Source of the DNA: an uncultured Arenicella sp.
GTDB lineage: Bacteria; Pseudomonadota; Gammaproteobacteria; Arenicellales; Arenicellaceae
Assembly (NCBI GenBank): GCA_947499305.1
Contig: CANMNN010000003.1
Span: forward strand, 124,001 to 188,000
Length of the DNA stretch: 64,000 nt
Direction: 5' to 3'
In this document: in pieces, positions 53,468-62,746 of the stretch
Layout: every line of letters starts with the position of its first letter
How positions within the stretch are numbered: the first letter of the stretch is position 1
Program-made: the position numbers and the translations under genes
The notes under the pieces: model-generated
Seen by the model: only the letters and a program-made list of their open reading frames with translations
What the model was told of the DNA's origin: nothing
Databases searched by the model: none

Positions 53468-54601
53468 ATGAAAATACTGTTTCTTACCAATCAAGCTTCC
53501 TATCATCAAATGCATTTCGCTCGAGCGATGGCAGCTGAGCTAGGTGAGGAGAATTTTCGCATTGTGTTTCAAAAACCTACCAGCGATGCAAGGGCTGAAA
53601 TGGGTTGGAAAGATGACTACACCGATGGCTTTATTTTGCGTTTTTGGCAGTCGCAAAGTGATGTCGAAGAATGGATTGAAAACGCCGATGTGGTGATTCA
53701 AGGTCGCTTCCCAATTAAGTATTTAAAGCCTCGAATCAAATCAGGAAAGTTAACCTTTGCCTGCCAAGAGCGCTTGTGGAAAAAACGCCCAACACTTGGT
53801 CGCAAGCTATCCCGCTTAGGGCATTTTTATAAGAACTATATTTCGGTTAATGAACCCAATTATCATTTTTTAGCGATTGGCGCCTACGCTGCGAAAGACT
53901 TGAACGACATGGGGTTCTTTAAGGGGCGAAGTTGGCAATTTGGCTATTTTATCGATGCGCCAAAATATCAACCCCGCCCTGAACGTGACTACGTACAACT
54001 TCTTTGGTGTGCCCGATTAAGCGAAGTTAAGCGGCCAAGTTTGGCCCTTAATATCTTACAAGGTTTACAACAACGAGGCATCAACGCGAAGCTAACAATG
54101 GTTGGCGATGGTGTCTTGCGCAAAGAGTTGGAATCGGACATTGCTGAACGCTCATTATCGGCCCATGTCGAGTTAACCGGTTGGCAGAGCCAAGATCAAG
54201 TACGTGAACATATGAGCGATGCCGACTTGTTTCTGATGACTAGTCATCATGGAGAGGGCTGGGGCTTGGTGGTTAATGAGGCCTTAAGCTATGGCTGCGG
54301 AGTGGTCGCTAGCGACGACCTTGGCTCGGCGGTTTGGATGGTTGAGCCTGAAATATCTGGTGTGCTCTATTCAGATACCAAGTCTGAGCATAGTTTGGAT
54401 GCTAAGCTTGACCGACTCGCAGAACTAGGACGAGAAGAGCTGTTGGCAATGGGCAGGCGTGGTCATGCTAGCATTAGTGCTACTTGGTCGAGCCAAGTCG
54501 CAGCGCGACGAACGATTGAATTGTCTCATCAATTGCTTAACGCTGATCTAGAATCGGCCAAGGCTTTATTCGACGATGGCGTCGCAAAATTCATCGGCTA
54601 A
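53468..54601 (+). CDS. Glycosyltransferase family 4
   Basis: The 377-residue protein has a GT-B fold. The C-terminal domain has the EX7E nucleotide-sugar motif in GEGWGLVVNEALSYG, followed by GCGVVASDDLG. The N-terminal domain starts MKILFLTNQASYHQMHFARA. It would transfer a sugar, retaining the anomeric configuration, in LPS, capsule or exopolysaccharide synthesis. It is divergent from the TPR-sulfotransferase, so both may act on one glycan; this is inference. Confidence 0.92.
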   Translation: MKILFLTNQASYHQMHFARAMAAELGEENFRIVFQKPTSDARAEMGWKDDYTDGFILRFWQSQSDVEEWIENADVVIQGRFPIKYLKPRIKSGKLTFACQERLWKKRPTLGRKLSRLGHFYKNYISVNEPNYHFLAIGAYAAKDLNDMGFFKGRSWQFGYFIDAPKYQPRPERDYVQLLWCARLSEVKRPSLALNILQGLQQRGINAKLTMVGDGVLRKELESDIAERSLSAHVELTGWQSQDQVREHMSDADLFLMTSHHGEGWGLVVNEALSYGCGVVASDDLGSAVWMVEPEISGVLYSDTKSEHSLDAKLDRLAELGREELLAMGRRGHASISATWSSQVAARRTIELSHQLLNADLESAKALFDDGVAKFIG

Positions 54602-54681
54602 AGGGCCTACCTAATAGCTAAACGCTTTTCGATCACCATTGCTCTTTGGGGCTATCGATCAAAAAAACGGGCAAATAAAAC

Positions 54682-55734
54682 ATGAACGATACAACATTAA
54701 CTCAGCGATTTGGACAAGTCGCCCTAGGTGTAAGCCTGCTATTGAGCAGCTCGTCGCTTTGGGCATGGGGTGAAAGGGGGCACGATTTAATAACGCGCGT
54801 TGCGGTACAGAGCTTGCGCTCGATGTCGAATGATAAACAGGAACTGGTGAAACCGTTTGTTGCTCGAGACCATATGCTCGGGCACTTGTCGAACACACCG
54901 GATATTGTTTGGCGCGCGCCTTACATGAGTGACCTTGAGCGCAGCGAAAACTACACAACTCACTTTATTAACCTCGAAAAAGTGTACACAGGTGTGAGCC
55001 GCTGGACGGATGTACCAGCAGAGTATTCTCAATACAGACTGGATGCACAAGCAAAAGGCTTTGATCCTGAAGATGTTGGTTCAGCGCCATGGAGAGTTTT
55101 GCAGCTGTATTCTTTGATGGTTGAAGCGTTAAAAATGGCAGGCGAGGCGCAAGATAAACAAGCGTTTGAAGACAGTGTTAATAGAGCCTTAACGATGGCT
55201 GGCATCATGAGCCACTTTGTTGGCGATTTAGCTAACCCGCATCACACAACAGCAAATTACGATGGGCAGCTCACAGGACAGCGCGGTTTGCATTCCTACT
55301 TTGAGAGCGATGTTGTCACTGAGTTACCATTTGAATTAAGTGCCTTAACGGCTAAGAGAGTTAGCAAGAAGTGGCTAAATCAGTATTCTAAACCTGAGCG
55401 CAACGAAATTTTATCAGACCCGCAAAAGCTAGTGTGGGCGCTGGTTGCTAATAGCCATAGCCGGCTGCCAGAGTTGTTAAAGCTCGACGTAAAGCACTCT
55501 TTAATTGAGCGCAGCACTCAAGACAAAGAGCGAGCAACTCGTAAGCCTGTTGATAAAATAGCCAATCGCTACCAGAAATTTACTATTGAACGTTTGTCGA
55601 TAGGCTCGGCCGCTTTATCTCAATTGTGGCTTTTGGCTTGGCAAGAGGCAGGTTCGCCTGATCTATCTGCGTACCGCAGTTACTATTACCCAGTAAAACC
55701 CGATTTCGTTCGGCCAGATTATACGAATAAGTAG
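54682..55734 (+). CDS. Secreted S1/P1-type nuclease
   Basis: The signal peptide ends SSSSLWA and the mature protein starts at Trp29 (WGERGHDLITRVA). In the S1/P1 family the N-terminal Trp and the His directly after it bind the trinuclear zinc site. The other ligands are visible: NTPDIVW (Asp), HFINLE (His), SHFVGDLANPHH (His, Asp, His) and LHSYFESD (His, Asp). It should cleave single-stranded nucleic acid or 3'-nucleotides in the periplasm or medium, giving nucleosides and phosphate. The gene ends 20 bases before a strong terminator. Confidence 0.93.
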   Translation: MNDTTLTQRFGQVALGVSLLLSSSSLWAWGERGHDLITRVAVQSLRSMSNDKQELVKPFVARDHMLGHLSNTPDIVWRAPYMSDLERSENYTTHFINLEKVYTGVSRWTDVPAEYSQYRLDAQAKGFDPEDVGSAPWRVLQLYSLMVEALKMAGEAQDKQAFEDSVNRALTMAGIMSHFVGDLANPHHTTANYDGQLTGQRGLHSYFESDVVTELPFELSALTAKRVSKKWLNQYSKPERNEILSDPQKLVWALVANSHSRLPELLKLDVKHSLIERSTQDKERATRKPVDKIANRYQKFTIERLSIGSAALSQLWLLAWQEAGSPDLSAYRSYYYPVKPDFVRPDYTNK

Positions 55735-55753
55735 TCTTCTTACTCGATAAAAT

Positions 55754-55792
55754 AAAAAGGGCCGAGTGATGATTTGTCACTCGGCCCTTTTT
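55754..55792. terminator. Bidirectional rho-independent terminator
   Basis: Perfect 16-base arms AAAAAGGGCCGAGTGA (55754-55769) and TCACTCGGCCCTTTTT (55777-55792) enclose a 7-base loop. A T-run follows the stem on both strands, serving both the nuclease gene and the convergent TonB-dependent receptor gene. Confidence 0.93.
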
Positions 55793-55830
55793 ACGTTGGT
55801 GATTAGTAAATCACCCTTGGTATTGATTGC

Positions 55831-58521
55831 TTACCATTCAGCTGACAATTGAACATAGAACAAACGTCCTCGTGGGTCGTGCGTTCTAGAGTCAAATCCA
55901 CCATTAGTAAAGACCTGTGGCGGTTGCTCATCGTTTAAGTTTGTCACACCGATTGTTGCCGCGTAATTTTCAGAAAAGTTGAAATTAAGCTGGGCATCAA
56001 CCGCGCCAAAAGAGTCGACAGGTCGGTCGTTTTGGTCGTCGGTATAGGAATCAATATAACGATACGCTAGCCTACCTGTGAATCGTTCACCAGCATATTT
56101 AACACCAGCGGTATAACGAGTTTCAGGTGTTGGGCTACCGAAGTTAGTAAAGTTTCGGTTACCCGCGCCTTCAACTTGGCCCGCTTGCGGGTCATTGATG
56201 TCGTAGTTGAATACTTGAGTGTAATCAAGGAATGGCGTAAAGATACCTGCACCGGATTCAATGTTGTAACTGGCTTTAATATCGATACCATCGGTTTCGA
56301 TGCTAGAGGCATTAACGAAGTCAGTGAATACGAACAAAATGGTACCGGCTGGGCTTCGAACCACACGGTCGCCCGTTGGGTCAGCATTAACAATTGCTTG
56401 GAAACTTTCAGAGATGATCGCGTCAGTAAAATCAAAGCTCCAGTAATCAAGGTCTAAGCTGAAATTGCCTGGGTTAAACGAAGCACCAAAATTAAACGCT
56501 TCGCTTTGTTCAGGCTGAATATCTCTGCCACCAGCCCCCGGAGCTAAGTTTCTGACAGCGGCGAAAGCTGTTCCGCCAAGCGGGTCAGTAACCTGATTAA
56601 GAGAGGTGCCTTGACCGTTTGTTTGAAACTGGCTTGGCGCTCTGAAACTACTCGACAAGCTTGTTCTTACTGAGATCGTATCAGTTGGCCTATAGAGCAA
56701 AGACACTTTAGGATCGACTGTGTCACCAACATTGCCGCCATAGTCTTCATAACGAACCGCTGCACCCAGATCTAATCGATCTGTTATTGGTATTGACGTC
56801 TCAGCAAATACTGCAACAATGTCACGGTCTGCTGCGAAGTCTCCGCTACCAATGATAAAGGCAAAGGCATCACGATTCGACAGATCGTCAAAGTCGCGAG
56901 AGAAGTCTTCTTTGCGGTATTGTAAGCCTACAGCTAAGCCGATATCGCCGGCCGCGGTAGAGCCAATACTGCCCGATAGAACAGTGTCGACTACAAATAG
57001 CTCTGACTCGCTGTCAATTGTTTGGGTGTCGATAATAAAGTCGAGCAATGCTGGATCATTTGGCAAAACACTGAAGCTAGTGGCAAATGGGTTAAAGAAT
57101 TGGCAAGCGCCTTGGCCGCGTGTCCCTGTTGCTGGGTCGCAACCGGCACCGCCAAAACCATTTAATGCGGCTGATAAGCGTTCAGTAACTGTATCTTCGG
57201 TTGTAAGAACATACTCGTTTTTCGAATAGCTTATGCTTGCATCATATTGCCAATTGTCTGAGCCCCTGAACGCGCCACTTAACTCGGCACTAAGTCTAAA
57301 CGTATCCGAGTCACCTGTGCTTGGAGACACTGTGCCGCCGTTACCGCTTACGCGACCGAAAAATAGAACCGGGCCAAGGCTCGCTGGAAAAACGTTGCCA
57401 GGGTTGTCGGCTGGAACCACCGCATTGCCAAGTTGCAAAAATGGGAAGGATGGCGAGTTGCCACGAAAGCTTTCATTTTTGGCGTAAGCGGCTTCAACTC
57501 GAAGTGCGTGACCATTATCTAAATCGTGCGAGATAGAGCCAAACAAATTAATGCGTTCTTCGTCAGGCACGAGAGAGAAAAAGTCACCGAAATCAAAACC
57601 ACAAAAGCCGCCTTGGAAGGGCAGGCCAAAAGCATCTAGAGCACCTTGCGCACCGGCGTTTGGAATCGGGCGGCCCCCTTCAGAGGCGCAACCGGTTGGA
57701 TCGATTACTGGTAGTTGGCCGAGTAAGAAGAACGCTCCAGGGTTACCAAGAGACGAGGTATCATCTTGAGGTCGGCTCAAACGTCGTTCTGCTGTTGTGA
57801 GTTCAGTTCGATCATAGTAACTGGCCGCTACTACGTAATCCGTTCTGTCATTACCCCAACCAAACTTTGCTTCAACGGTAACGTCATCTTGGCTACCCGC
57901 ACCATCAAGGCTGGAATAACGAAGGTTAACCGCCGAGCCTCTAAAATCATTGTCAGTAATAAAGTTAACTACGCCTGCAACGGCATCGGTACCGTAAATT
58001 GCAGCGGCGCCATCTTTAACAATCTCTACTCGTTTGATAGCAATTTGAGGTACCAATGCATTTGTATCAACAAAGTTAATACCATCATTGGTCAGCGCAC
58101 TGGTGTTAACTTGACGTCGACCGTTGAGGAGTACCAAGGTAGATGCTACGCCAAGACCGCGCAGGTTGAAGTTTGAGGTACCTACCGTGCCATTTTGAGT
58201 GAAAGCGTCAGGGTTATTTTGTGAGCCTGCGTTGATGGTCAGGTTTTGTACGATGTCGCCGACATTGCCTGCGCCAATATCGCCAATATAATCGGCATCC
58301 AACACCGACGTTGGGGAGGGTAAATCACTTTGTCTTAACCGGCTCAAGTATGAGCCGGTTACCACAACTTCTTCTAGTGTTTGACTATTGTTCGACTGTT
58401 CAGATTCTTGTGCGAATACAGTGCCTGGCATCATTGATGCTATAGCAAGTGCTACTGCTCCAAGTTTTATTGTGCGCGAGGATGTGGAACGCCTCGTGTT
58501 TGATGAAAAGCTTATTTTCAT
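55831..58521 (-). CDS. TonB-dependent outer-membrane receptor
   Basis: The 896-residue protein has a signal peptide (core AVALAIASMMPGTVFA), a TonB-box region at LEEVVVTGSYLS and a plug domain with SNFNLRGLGVASTLVLLNGR and GTDAVAGVVNFIT. The long beta-barrel ends RGRLFYVQLSAEW with a terminal Trp. The plug with long loops resembles receptors for peptides, carbohydrates or unknown large substrates rather than siderophores. The nearby nuclease and secreted peptidase fit a nutrient role, but this is inference. A promoter-like element and hairpins precede it. Confidence 0.93.
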   Translation of the reverse strand: MKISFSSNTRRSTSSRTIKLGAVALAIASMMPGTVFAQESEQSNNSQTLEEVVVTGSYLSRLRQSDLPSPTSVLDADYIGDIGAGNVGDIVQNLTINAGSQNNPDAFTQNGTVGTSNFNLRGLGVASTLVLLNGRRQVNTSALTNDGINFVDTNALVPQIAIKRVEIVKDGAAAIYGTDAVAGVVNFITDNDFRGSAVNLRYSSLDGAGSQDDVTVEAKFGWGNDRTDYVVAASYYDRTELTTAERRLSRPQDDTSSLGNPGAFFLLGQLPVIDPTGCASEGGRPIPNAGAQGALDAFGLPFQGGFCGFDFGDFFSLVPDEERINLFGSISHDLDNGHALRVEAAYAKNESFRGNSPSFPFLQLGNAVVPADNPGNVFPASLGPVLFFGRVSGNGGTVSPSTGDSDTFRLSAELSGAFRGSDNWQYDASISYSKNEYVLTTEDTVTERLSAALNGFGGAGCDPATGTRGQGACQFFNPFATSFSVLPNDPALLDFIIDTQTIDSESELFVVDTVLSGSIGSTAAGDIGLAVGLQYRKEDFSRDFDDLSNRDAFAFIIGSGDFAADRDIVAVFAETSIPITDRLDLGAAVRYEDYGGNVGDTVDPKVSLLYRPTDTISVRTSLSSSFRAPSQFQTNGQGTSLNQVTDPLGGTAFAAVRNLAPGAGGRDIQPEQSEAFNFGASFNPGNFSLDLDYWSFDFTDAIISESFQAIVNADPTGDRVVRSPAGTILFVFTDFVNASSIETDGIDIKASYNIESGAGIFTPFLDYTQVFNYDINDPQAGQVEGAGNRNFTNFGSPTPETRYTAGVKYAGERFTGRLAYRYIDSYTDDQNDRPVDSFGAVDAQLNFNFSENYAATIGVTNLNDEQPPQVFTNGGFDSRTHDPRGRLFYVQLSAEW

Positions 58522-58621
58522 TCGTTTCTCCTGGTGGTTAACTATTATTTTTGTACGGCTCCTTCTTATAATTTTTACCGATTATTGTCAGACTTGTCCA
58601 AAGAGACAGTTGTCCGCTAGT

Positions 58622-58671
58622 AAATAATGCTTTAGTGCTTCAAAGATTGTGTGAAGTTCAGTGCATTATTT
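58622..58671. repeat. Interrupted hairpin in the TonB-receptor/cyclophilin intergenic region
   Basis: AAATAATGC (58622-58630) pairs with GCATTATTT (58663-58671). Inside this, CTTCA (58638-58642) pairs with TGAAG (58652-58656), giving an extended imperfect stem of about 50 bases. It lies roughly 100 bases before the receptor start (minus strand) and 110 before the cyclophilin (plus strand). A related CATAATGC motif is repeated just downstream, near 58681. Whether it is a regulatory RNA structure or an operator is not clear. Confidence 0.5.
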
Positions 58672-58780
58672 GCAATGTTAGACATAATGCTTAGCTACTC
58701 AAGATTTAATTCTCAGTTCAATGTTATTCTGCAAATTACTAAGCGCCGTTCGCTTATGAAATCAAAAATTGGATAAGACA

Positions 58781-59647
58781 ATGAAATCTATTTGCTTGAG
58801 TTTTGCTCTGTTGTTATTCGTCGCATCGTTCGCAGATGCATCTGATCAATCTAATGGTTGGCGCAGCCTTGATGTTGAAAACACTCTATTAATGCAACTT
58901 GAAAGCGGTGATGTGGTCATCGAACTGGCGCCGCAGTTTGCGCCAAAGCATGTGGGGAATATCAAAACTTTGGTGAGCGAAGGGTATTTTGACGGCAGTG
59001 CTATTATTCGATCGCAGGATAATTATGTAGTGCAATGGGGGGACCCTAATTTCGATAACGACAAGGCAAAGGCTCAAGGGCAAGCCGAGAAACAAATCGA
59101 AGTGGAGTTTTTCGCAGAGCCGGAAGAGATTGGTTTTCAAAAAATAGAGAGCCGCGATGCATATGCGCGTGAAGTTGGTTTTGTTGACGGTTTTCCGGTG
59201 GCAAGCGATGGCAAACAAGCTTGGCTAGCTCATTGCTATGCGATGGTTGGCGTGTCCAGAGACGTGGCCAGCAATAGTGGTAATGGATCGGGTTTGTATG
59301 TGGTGACGGGCCATGCTCCTAGGCACCTGGATAAAAATGTGACCTTGGTCGGTCGCGTAGTTAAGGGCATCGAGCTCTTAAGTAGCTTGCCTAGAGGCAC
59401 TGGTGATCTCGGCTTTTTTGAGACGAAAGGTGAACATATCGAGATTAAAAATATCGATCTCCTCAACGAGTCTGATTTGGCGCAGACGGTTTCATCATTG
59501 CAAATCATGCGCACTCAAAGCGATGAATTCAAACAGCATGTGACTAGCCGTACTACCCGCTCTGACCCTTGGTTTTTAGAACCTACCGGCCGTATTGAGT
59601 TATGTAACGTTGGCGTACCTAGTCGGGTTAAGGAAAGTAGCGATTAA
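58781..59647 (+). CDS. Secreted cyclophilin-type peptidyl-prolyl isomerase-like protein
   Basis: A signal peptide (SICLSFALLLFVASFADA) is followed by a cyclophilin fold: GDVVIELAPQFAPKHVGNIK, then GSAIIRSQDNYVVQWGDP, where the catalytic Arg of the usual FHRVI segment is kept but Phe-His is replaced by Ile-Ile. SGLYVVTGHAPRHLDKNVTL follows. It is longer than a simple cyclophilin by about 100 residues. I chose the ATG over a TTG four codons upstream. Probable role: prolyl isomerisation of envelope proteins. The substrate pocket changes leave activity open. Confidence 0.82.
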   Translation: MKSICLSFALLLFVASFADASDQSNGWRSLDVENTLLMQLESGDVVIELAPQFAPKHVGNIKTLVSEGYFDGSAIIRSQDNYVVQWGDPNFDNDKAKAQGQAEKQIEVEFFAEPEEIGFQKIESRDAYAREVGFVDGFPVASDGKQAWLAHCYAMVGVSRDVASNSGNGSGLYVVTGHAPRHLDKNVTLVGRVVKGIELLSSLPRGTGDLGFFETKGEHIEIKNIDLLNESDLAQTVSSLQIMRTQSDEFKQHVTSRTTRSDPWFLEPTGRIELCNVGVPSRVKESSD

Positions 59648-59754
59648 AACCAAGTATTTAGTGCCTATCCATTTTACTACTCCTAGCTGCAATTTTTACA
59701 GTTGAAAACCGTTCTACTCTAATCAAGAAAACCGTTTTAGAGAGAGTTTGATTC

Positions 59755-60822
59755 ATGGTTTATCGAGTAGAGCAGTTAGCGCACGATTTTGAAGATTTTG
59801 TTTTAGACATAAGTGACCCAAGCGCAGAGTTTGATCGAATTGATTCTGTTGAAGATTTTTCGACTACCAACTTAGTTTTTGTTAGCGATGCCAAAGCATT
59901 TATCCAGCGAGCGCGAACCCTAAATACCTTGCCTGCGGCGATCGCTTGCGATTCTAGATCGACTCAGCTTTTTGGGGCTGAGATTTCAGGTCAAAATAGA
60001 GATAAAACGTGCTTGATTAGGGTTGACGACGTTCGACTTGCACAGGCACTGATCAAGCAAGCGCTGAGTGATTACGATCACACTGACTCGTATTGGGGGG
60101 ATCGGCATCCTAGCGCGGTTATTCACCCGTCCGCTAAGCTGCACCCGACTGTTAGGGTAGGGCCGAATTCAACAATCGGCGCCGACGTTGAAATTGGTGA
60201 AGGTACACACATTCGTTCAAATTGCGTAATCGAGCACAGCGTTAGAATTGGCAAGCACTGCGTTATTCATAACCTTGTAAATCTTGGTTATCTTAGTAGT
60301 TTAGGTGACCGGGTTATCGTTCGACCGGGTGCTATCATCGGTAATGAAGGCTTCGGCTTTGCGCAAGACATGAACCAACGTTACCATCGCATCCCGCAAA
60401 CAGGCTATGTTGAAATAGAAGATGACGTGCAGATCGGCTCAAACTGTAATATTGATCGTGGAACTTATGGCGTTACACGAATCGCACGTGGGGTGAAAAT
60501 CGACGCGCTATGTCATATTGCTCATAATGTGAACATTGATGAAGACGCTCTTTTTGTCGCTCAGTCAGGTGTTGCAGGGTCTTGTAAAATTGGCAAACGC
60601 GTTATCGCCTCGGGCCAAACTGGCATTCTTGATCATAAAATGATTGTTGATGACGCGGTGCTGGTTCACCGGTGTGCTGTTACTAAAGATATTCCTGAGC
60701 CCGGTGTATGGGCCGGTAATCCGCCAAAGCCGCTGAAGGAATATGTGGCTGATTTGAGAATGCCCAAAAAAATGATTCGCTTACAACAAAGCTTAGCCGA
60801 ACTAAAAAAGCGCTCAGCCTGA
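59755..60822 (+). CDS. lpxD: LpxD-like UDP-3-O-acylglucosamine N-acyltransferase
   Basis: The 355-residue protein has an N-terminal uridine-binding-like domain and a left-handed beta-helix of hexapeptide repeats. Family motifs GNEGFGFAQ and IDRGTYG are present, and the catalytic His is in IDALCHIAHNVNI. The C terminus is helical (RLQQSLAELKKRS). In most bacteria lpxD lies in bamA-ompH-lpxD-fabZ-lpxA; here it stands alone, so it may be a second copy or a relative acting on another UDP-sugar. Canonical LpxD attaches a hydroxyacyl chain during lipid A synthesis. Confidence 0.8.
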   Translation: MVYRVEQLAHDFEDFVLDISDPSAEFDRIDSVEDFSTTNLVFVSDAKAFIQRARTLNTLPAAIACDSRSTQLFGAEISGQNRDKTCLIRVDDVRLAQALIKQALSDYDHTDSYWGDRHPSAVIHPSAKLHPTVRVGPNSTIGADVEIGEGTHIRSNCVIEHSVRIGKHCVIHNLVNLGYLSSLGDRVIVRPGAIIGNEGFGFAQDMNQRYHRIPQTGYVEIEDDVQIGSNCNIDRGTYGVTRIARGVKIDALCHIAHNVNIDEDALFVAQSGVAGSCKIGKRVIASGQTGILDHKMIVDDAVLVHRCAVTKDIPEPGVWAGNPPKPLKEYVADLRMPKKMIRLQQSLAELKKRSA

Positions 60823-60857
60823 GACGTTTTCTGGGCAGTATCTGAGGTAAACCGATA

Positions 60858-61592
60858 CTAGCTGCTGATGAATTGTAATAGCCAATTCATAATGATAAAG
60901 ATTACAGTAAAGCCAATTGCAAATGCTATTACACTCAGAGCTGCGCCGATGGCAATCATTAAACCATCGCGTTCGAGTAAGCCCAGCGCGAAGCACACGG
61001 TGGCCAGCGCTGGAGGGAAATTACTAAACGGGAAGGGAATCGCGACCACAATTCCCAGCAACATGATGACCAAGCCCATCAAGCGACGGGCGGAGACGGT
61101 ACTTAGTTGAGGCCAGCGTGGCATTACTAGATTTTCTATTTTTCGTACGCCACTGCAGATTGTCATGCCCCATTTTTGCAGGCCCGCTACTTTCACCTGA
61201 CGTTGTTGAACAAAAGGTGGAAATACAGGCGCAGGGAGGCCTAAGAATAATTGGAATGCCGGCACGATCATCGCGATCCCTGCGAACACAGATATGCCTG
61301 GCACCATCGCGAGCAGCGCTAAAATCAACAACACGCCGCCAAAAGAGCGACGTTGAAATTGCAGCATTAAGTCTCCTACGCTTACGTGAGAGCCTTCGAG
61401 CTCGTTCAACGTCTCCTCAAGCAGTGCTGAGGTTTTTATCTCAGCTGAATTTCCATGCGCGTTGTCCAATTTAAACCCATTGTAAAGTGTTGGTAAACTT
61501 TCTAAATCTGAGCTCACACTCTCAGTTCTGTTATTACGGTCTTGACTTAACCTAGGATGCGTTCGCGTTGATACAGTTTTATTGCGAACCAT
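60858..61592 (-). CDS. ExoD family exopolysaccharide synthesis protein
   Basis: The 244-residue membrane protein contains the ExoD domain: LEGSHVSVGDLMLQFQRRSF, GGVLLILALLAMVPGISVFA and PAFQLFLGLPAPVFPPFVQQ, followed by a long helix bundle. In rhizobia ExoD mutants are affected in exopolysaccharide and alkaline-stress tolerance, but the activity is unknown. It is the last gene of the NatAB unit and its ATG lies 46 bases inside the natB reading frame. A GTG start at 61517 would avoid the overlap. Confidence 0.85.
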   Translation of the reverse strand: MVRNKTVSTRTHPRLSQDRNNRTESVSSDLESLPTLYNGFKLDNAHGNSAEIKTSALLEETLNELEGSHVSVGDLMLQFQRRSFGGVLLILALLAMVPGISVFAGIAMIVPAFQLFLGLPAPVFPPFVQQRQVKVAGLQKWGMTICSGVRKIENLVMPRWPQLSTVSARRLMGLVIMLLGIVVAIPFPFSNFPPALATVCFALGLLERDGLMIAIGAALSVIAFAIGFTVIFIIMNWLLQFISS

Positions 61593-62746
61593 GCTAATAC
61601 AGTAGCGAGCAATAGGCTGCAGATCATCGAAACACCAATCAGGTTCATAGGTATATGTTCTCCCTTAAGTGTTTCGATAATAATCATGCCTTGGCTCAAT
61701 GCAGGTATCCACATATTACTGAGCGATGGCTCTGGAGATATAAACGCGAGCGACATAAGGGGTAGAGTTGGAATCATCATAACCATGCCCAAATAAGACT
61801 GCGCCTCTTTATAGCTTTTAGTGTAAGACGCGACCAGTACCATCAAAGCGCAGCCAGCAAACACAAATGGCAGGCATGCTACAAAGATTTTTAGAATGCT
61901 GCCTAGACTAACTGAGATCGATATAAGGTCGACCGGCATATACTTAAACGCTAGCGCCAAGCCTGAGAGAACCAGTAGCAGGGTTAACGATGAGAAGACA
62001 ACAGTCGCACCTAGTTTGGCTAGCAGTACGATGTGCCGCTTGACTGGTTGGGTTAACAGAGGCTCAAGCGACCCTTTCTCGCGCTCACCAGCAGTGGTAT
62101 CGATTGCTAGATACATACCACCCGCCATAATGAACATGATCATCAAGTACGGCATCATGGTGAGAAATTGGCCACTTCTTGCCTGCGGCGTCGCTACGTC
62201 AGAGGTGTTTATTCGTATTGGTCTAACCACTTCTGGGTTTACGCCTCGAGCCATTAATCGTAATGAGCTAATTTGGCCGGAGTAGGCGTTGATAGCATTT
62301 CGAACCGTGCTGTAACCTATTTTTTCTAGCCCTGTGATCGAGCTATCGTGAATCAGTCGCAAAGGAGCGGTGGTGCCTTTACGAAATGCCTCAGGGTAGT
62401 TTTCGCTAATCAGTAGAATCACGCGATGTTCGCCCTGAGATATCGACGCTTCTGGGTCATCAGGCGCGTCGACTATTTCGATATTATTTTGTCGCAACCA
62501 TGTCATCAAATTTGGCGCATACTCGGCGCCAATAACCGGAAGTTTTACGGCGTCGGCATTAACTAAATCAGTTTCCTCTTTAACGGTTTTATCTAGATAC
62601 CAGAGCAATCCGAAGATGAGCAAAGGGAAAATAACAATAGATACACCCATTGTGGTCAAGGTTCGACGATCGCGCGCGTTATCAATAACTTCCTTTTTCA
62701 GGATTGTCCAAAGGCTAGATAGGTGACTTATTTTTCGAGTATGCAT
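61547..62746 (-). CDS. ABC-2 type transporter permease, NatB-like
   Basis: The 399-residue protein has one N-terminal helix (ISIVIFPLLIFGLLWYL region), a roughly 130-residue extracytoplasmic domain and a C-terminal six-helix bundle with the signature AGEREKGSLEPLLTQPVKRH. This is the layout of NatB-type sodium-efflux or ABC-2_membrane_3 permeases. The start codon directly follows the NatA stop. It should export a cation or other solute together with the ATPase encoded upstream. Confidence 0.9.
   Translation of the reverse strand: MHTRKISHLSSLWTILKKEVIDNARDRRTLTTMGVSIVIFPLLIFGLLWYLDKTVKEETDLVNADAVKLPVIGAEYAPNLMTWLRQNNIEIVDAPDDPEASISQGEHRVILLISENYPEAFRKGTTAPLRLIHDSSITGLEKIGYSTVRNAINAYSGQISSLRLMARGVNPEVVRPIRINTSDVATPQARSGQFLTMMPYLMIMFIMAGGMYLAIDTTAGEREKGSLEPLLTQPVKRHIVLLAKLGATVVFSSLTLLLVLSGLALAFKYMPVDLISISVSLGSILKIFVACLPFVFAGCALMVLVASYTKSYKEAQSYLGMVMMIPTLPLMSLAFISPEPSLSNMWIPALSQGMIIIETLKGEHIPMNLIGVSMICSLLLATVLAWFAIKLYQRERILG

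Noticed and set aside
56819-58176. Several plus-strand open frames of 70-136 codons
   Set aside because: All lie opposite the TonB-dependent receptor and show low-complexity composition; the receptor frame is complete with signal peptide and C-terminal Trp.
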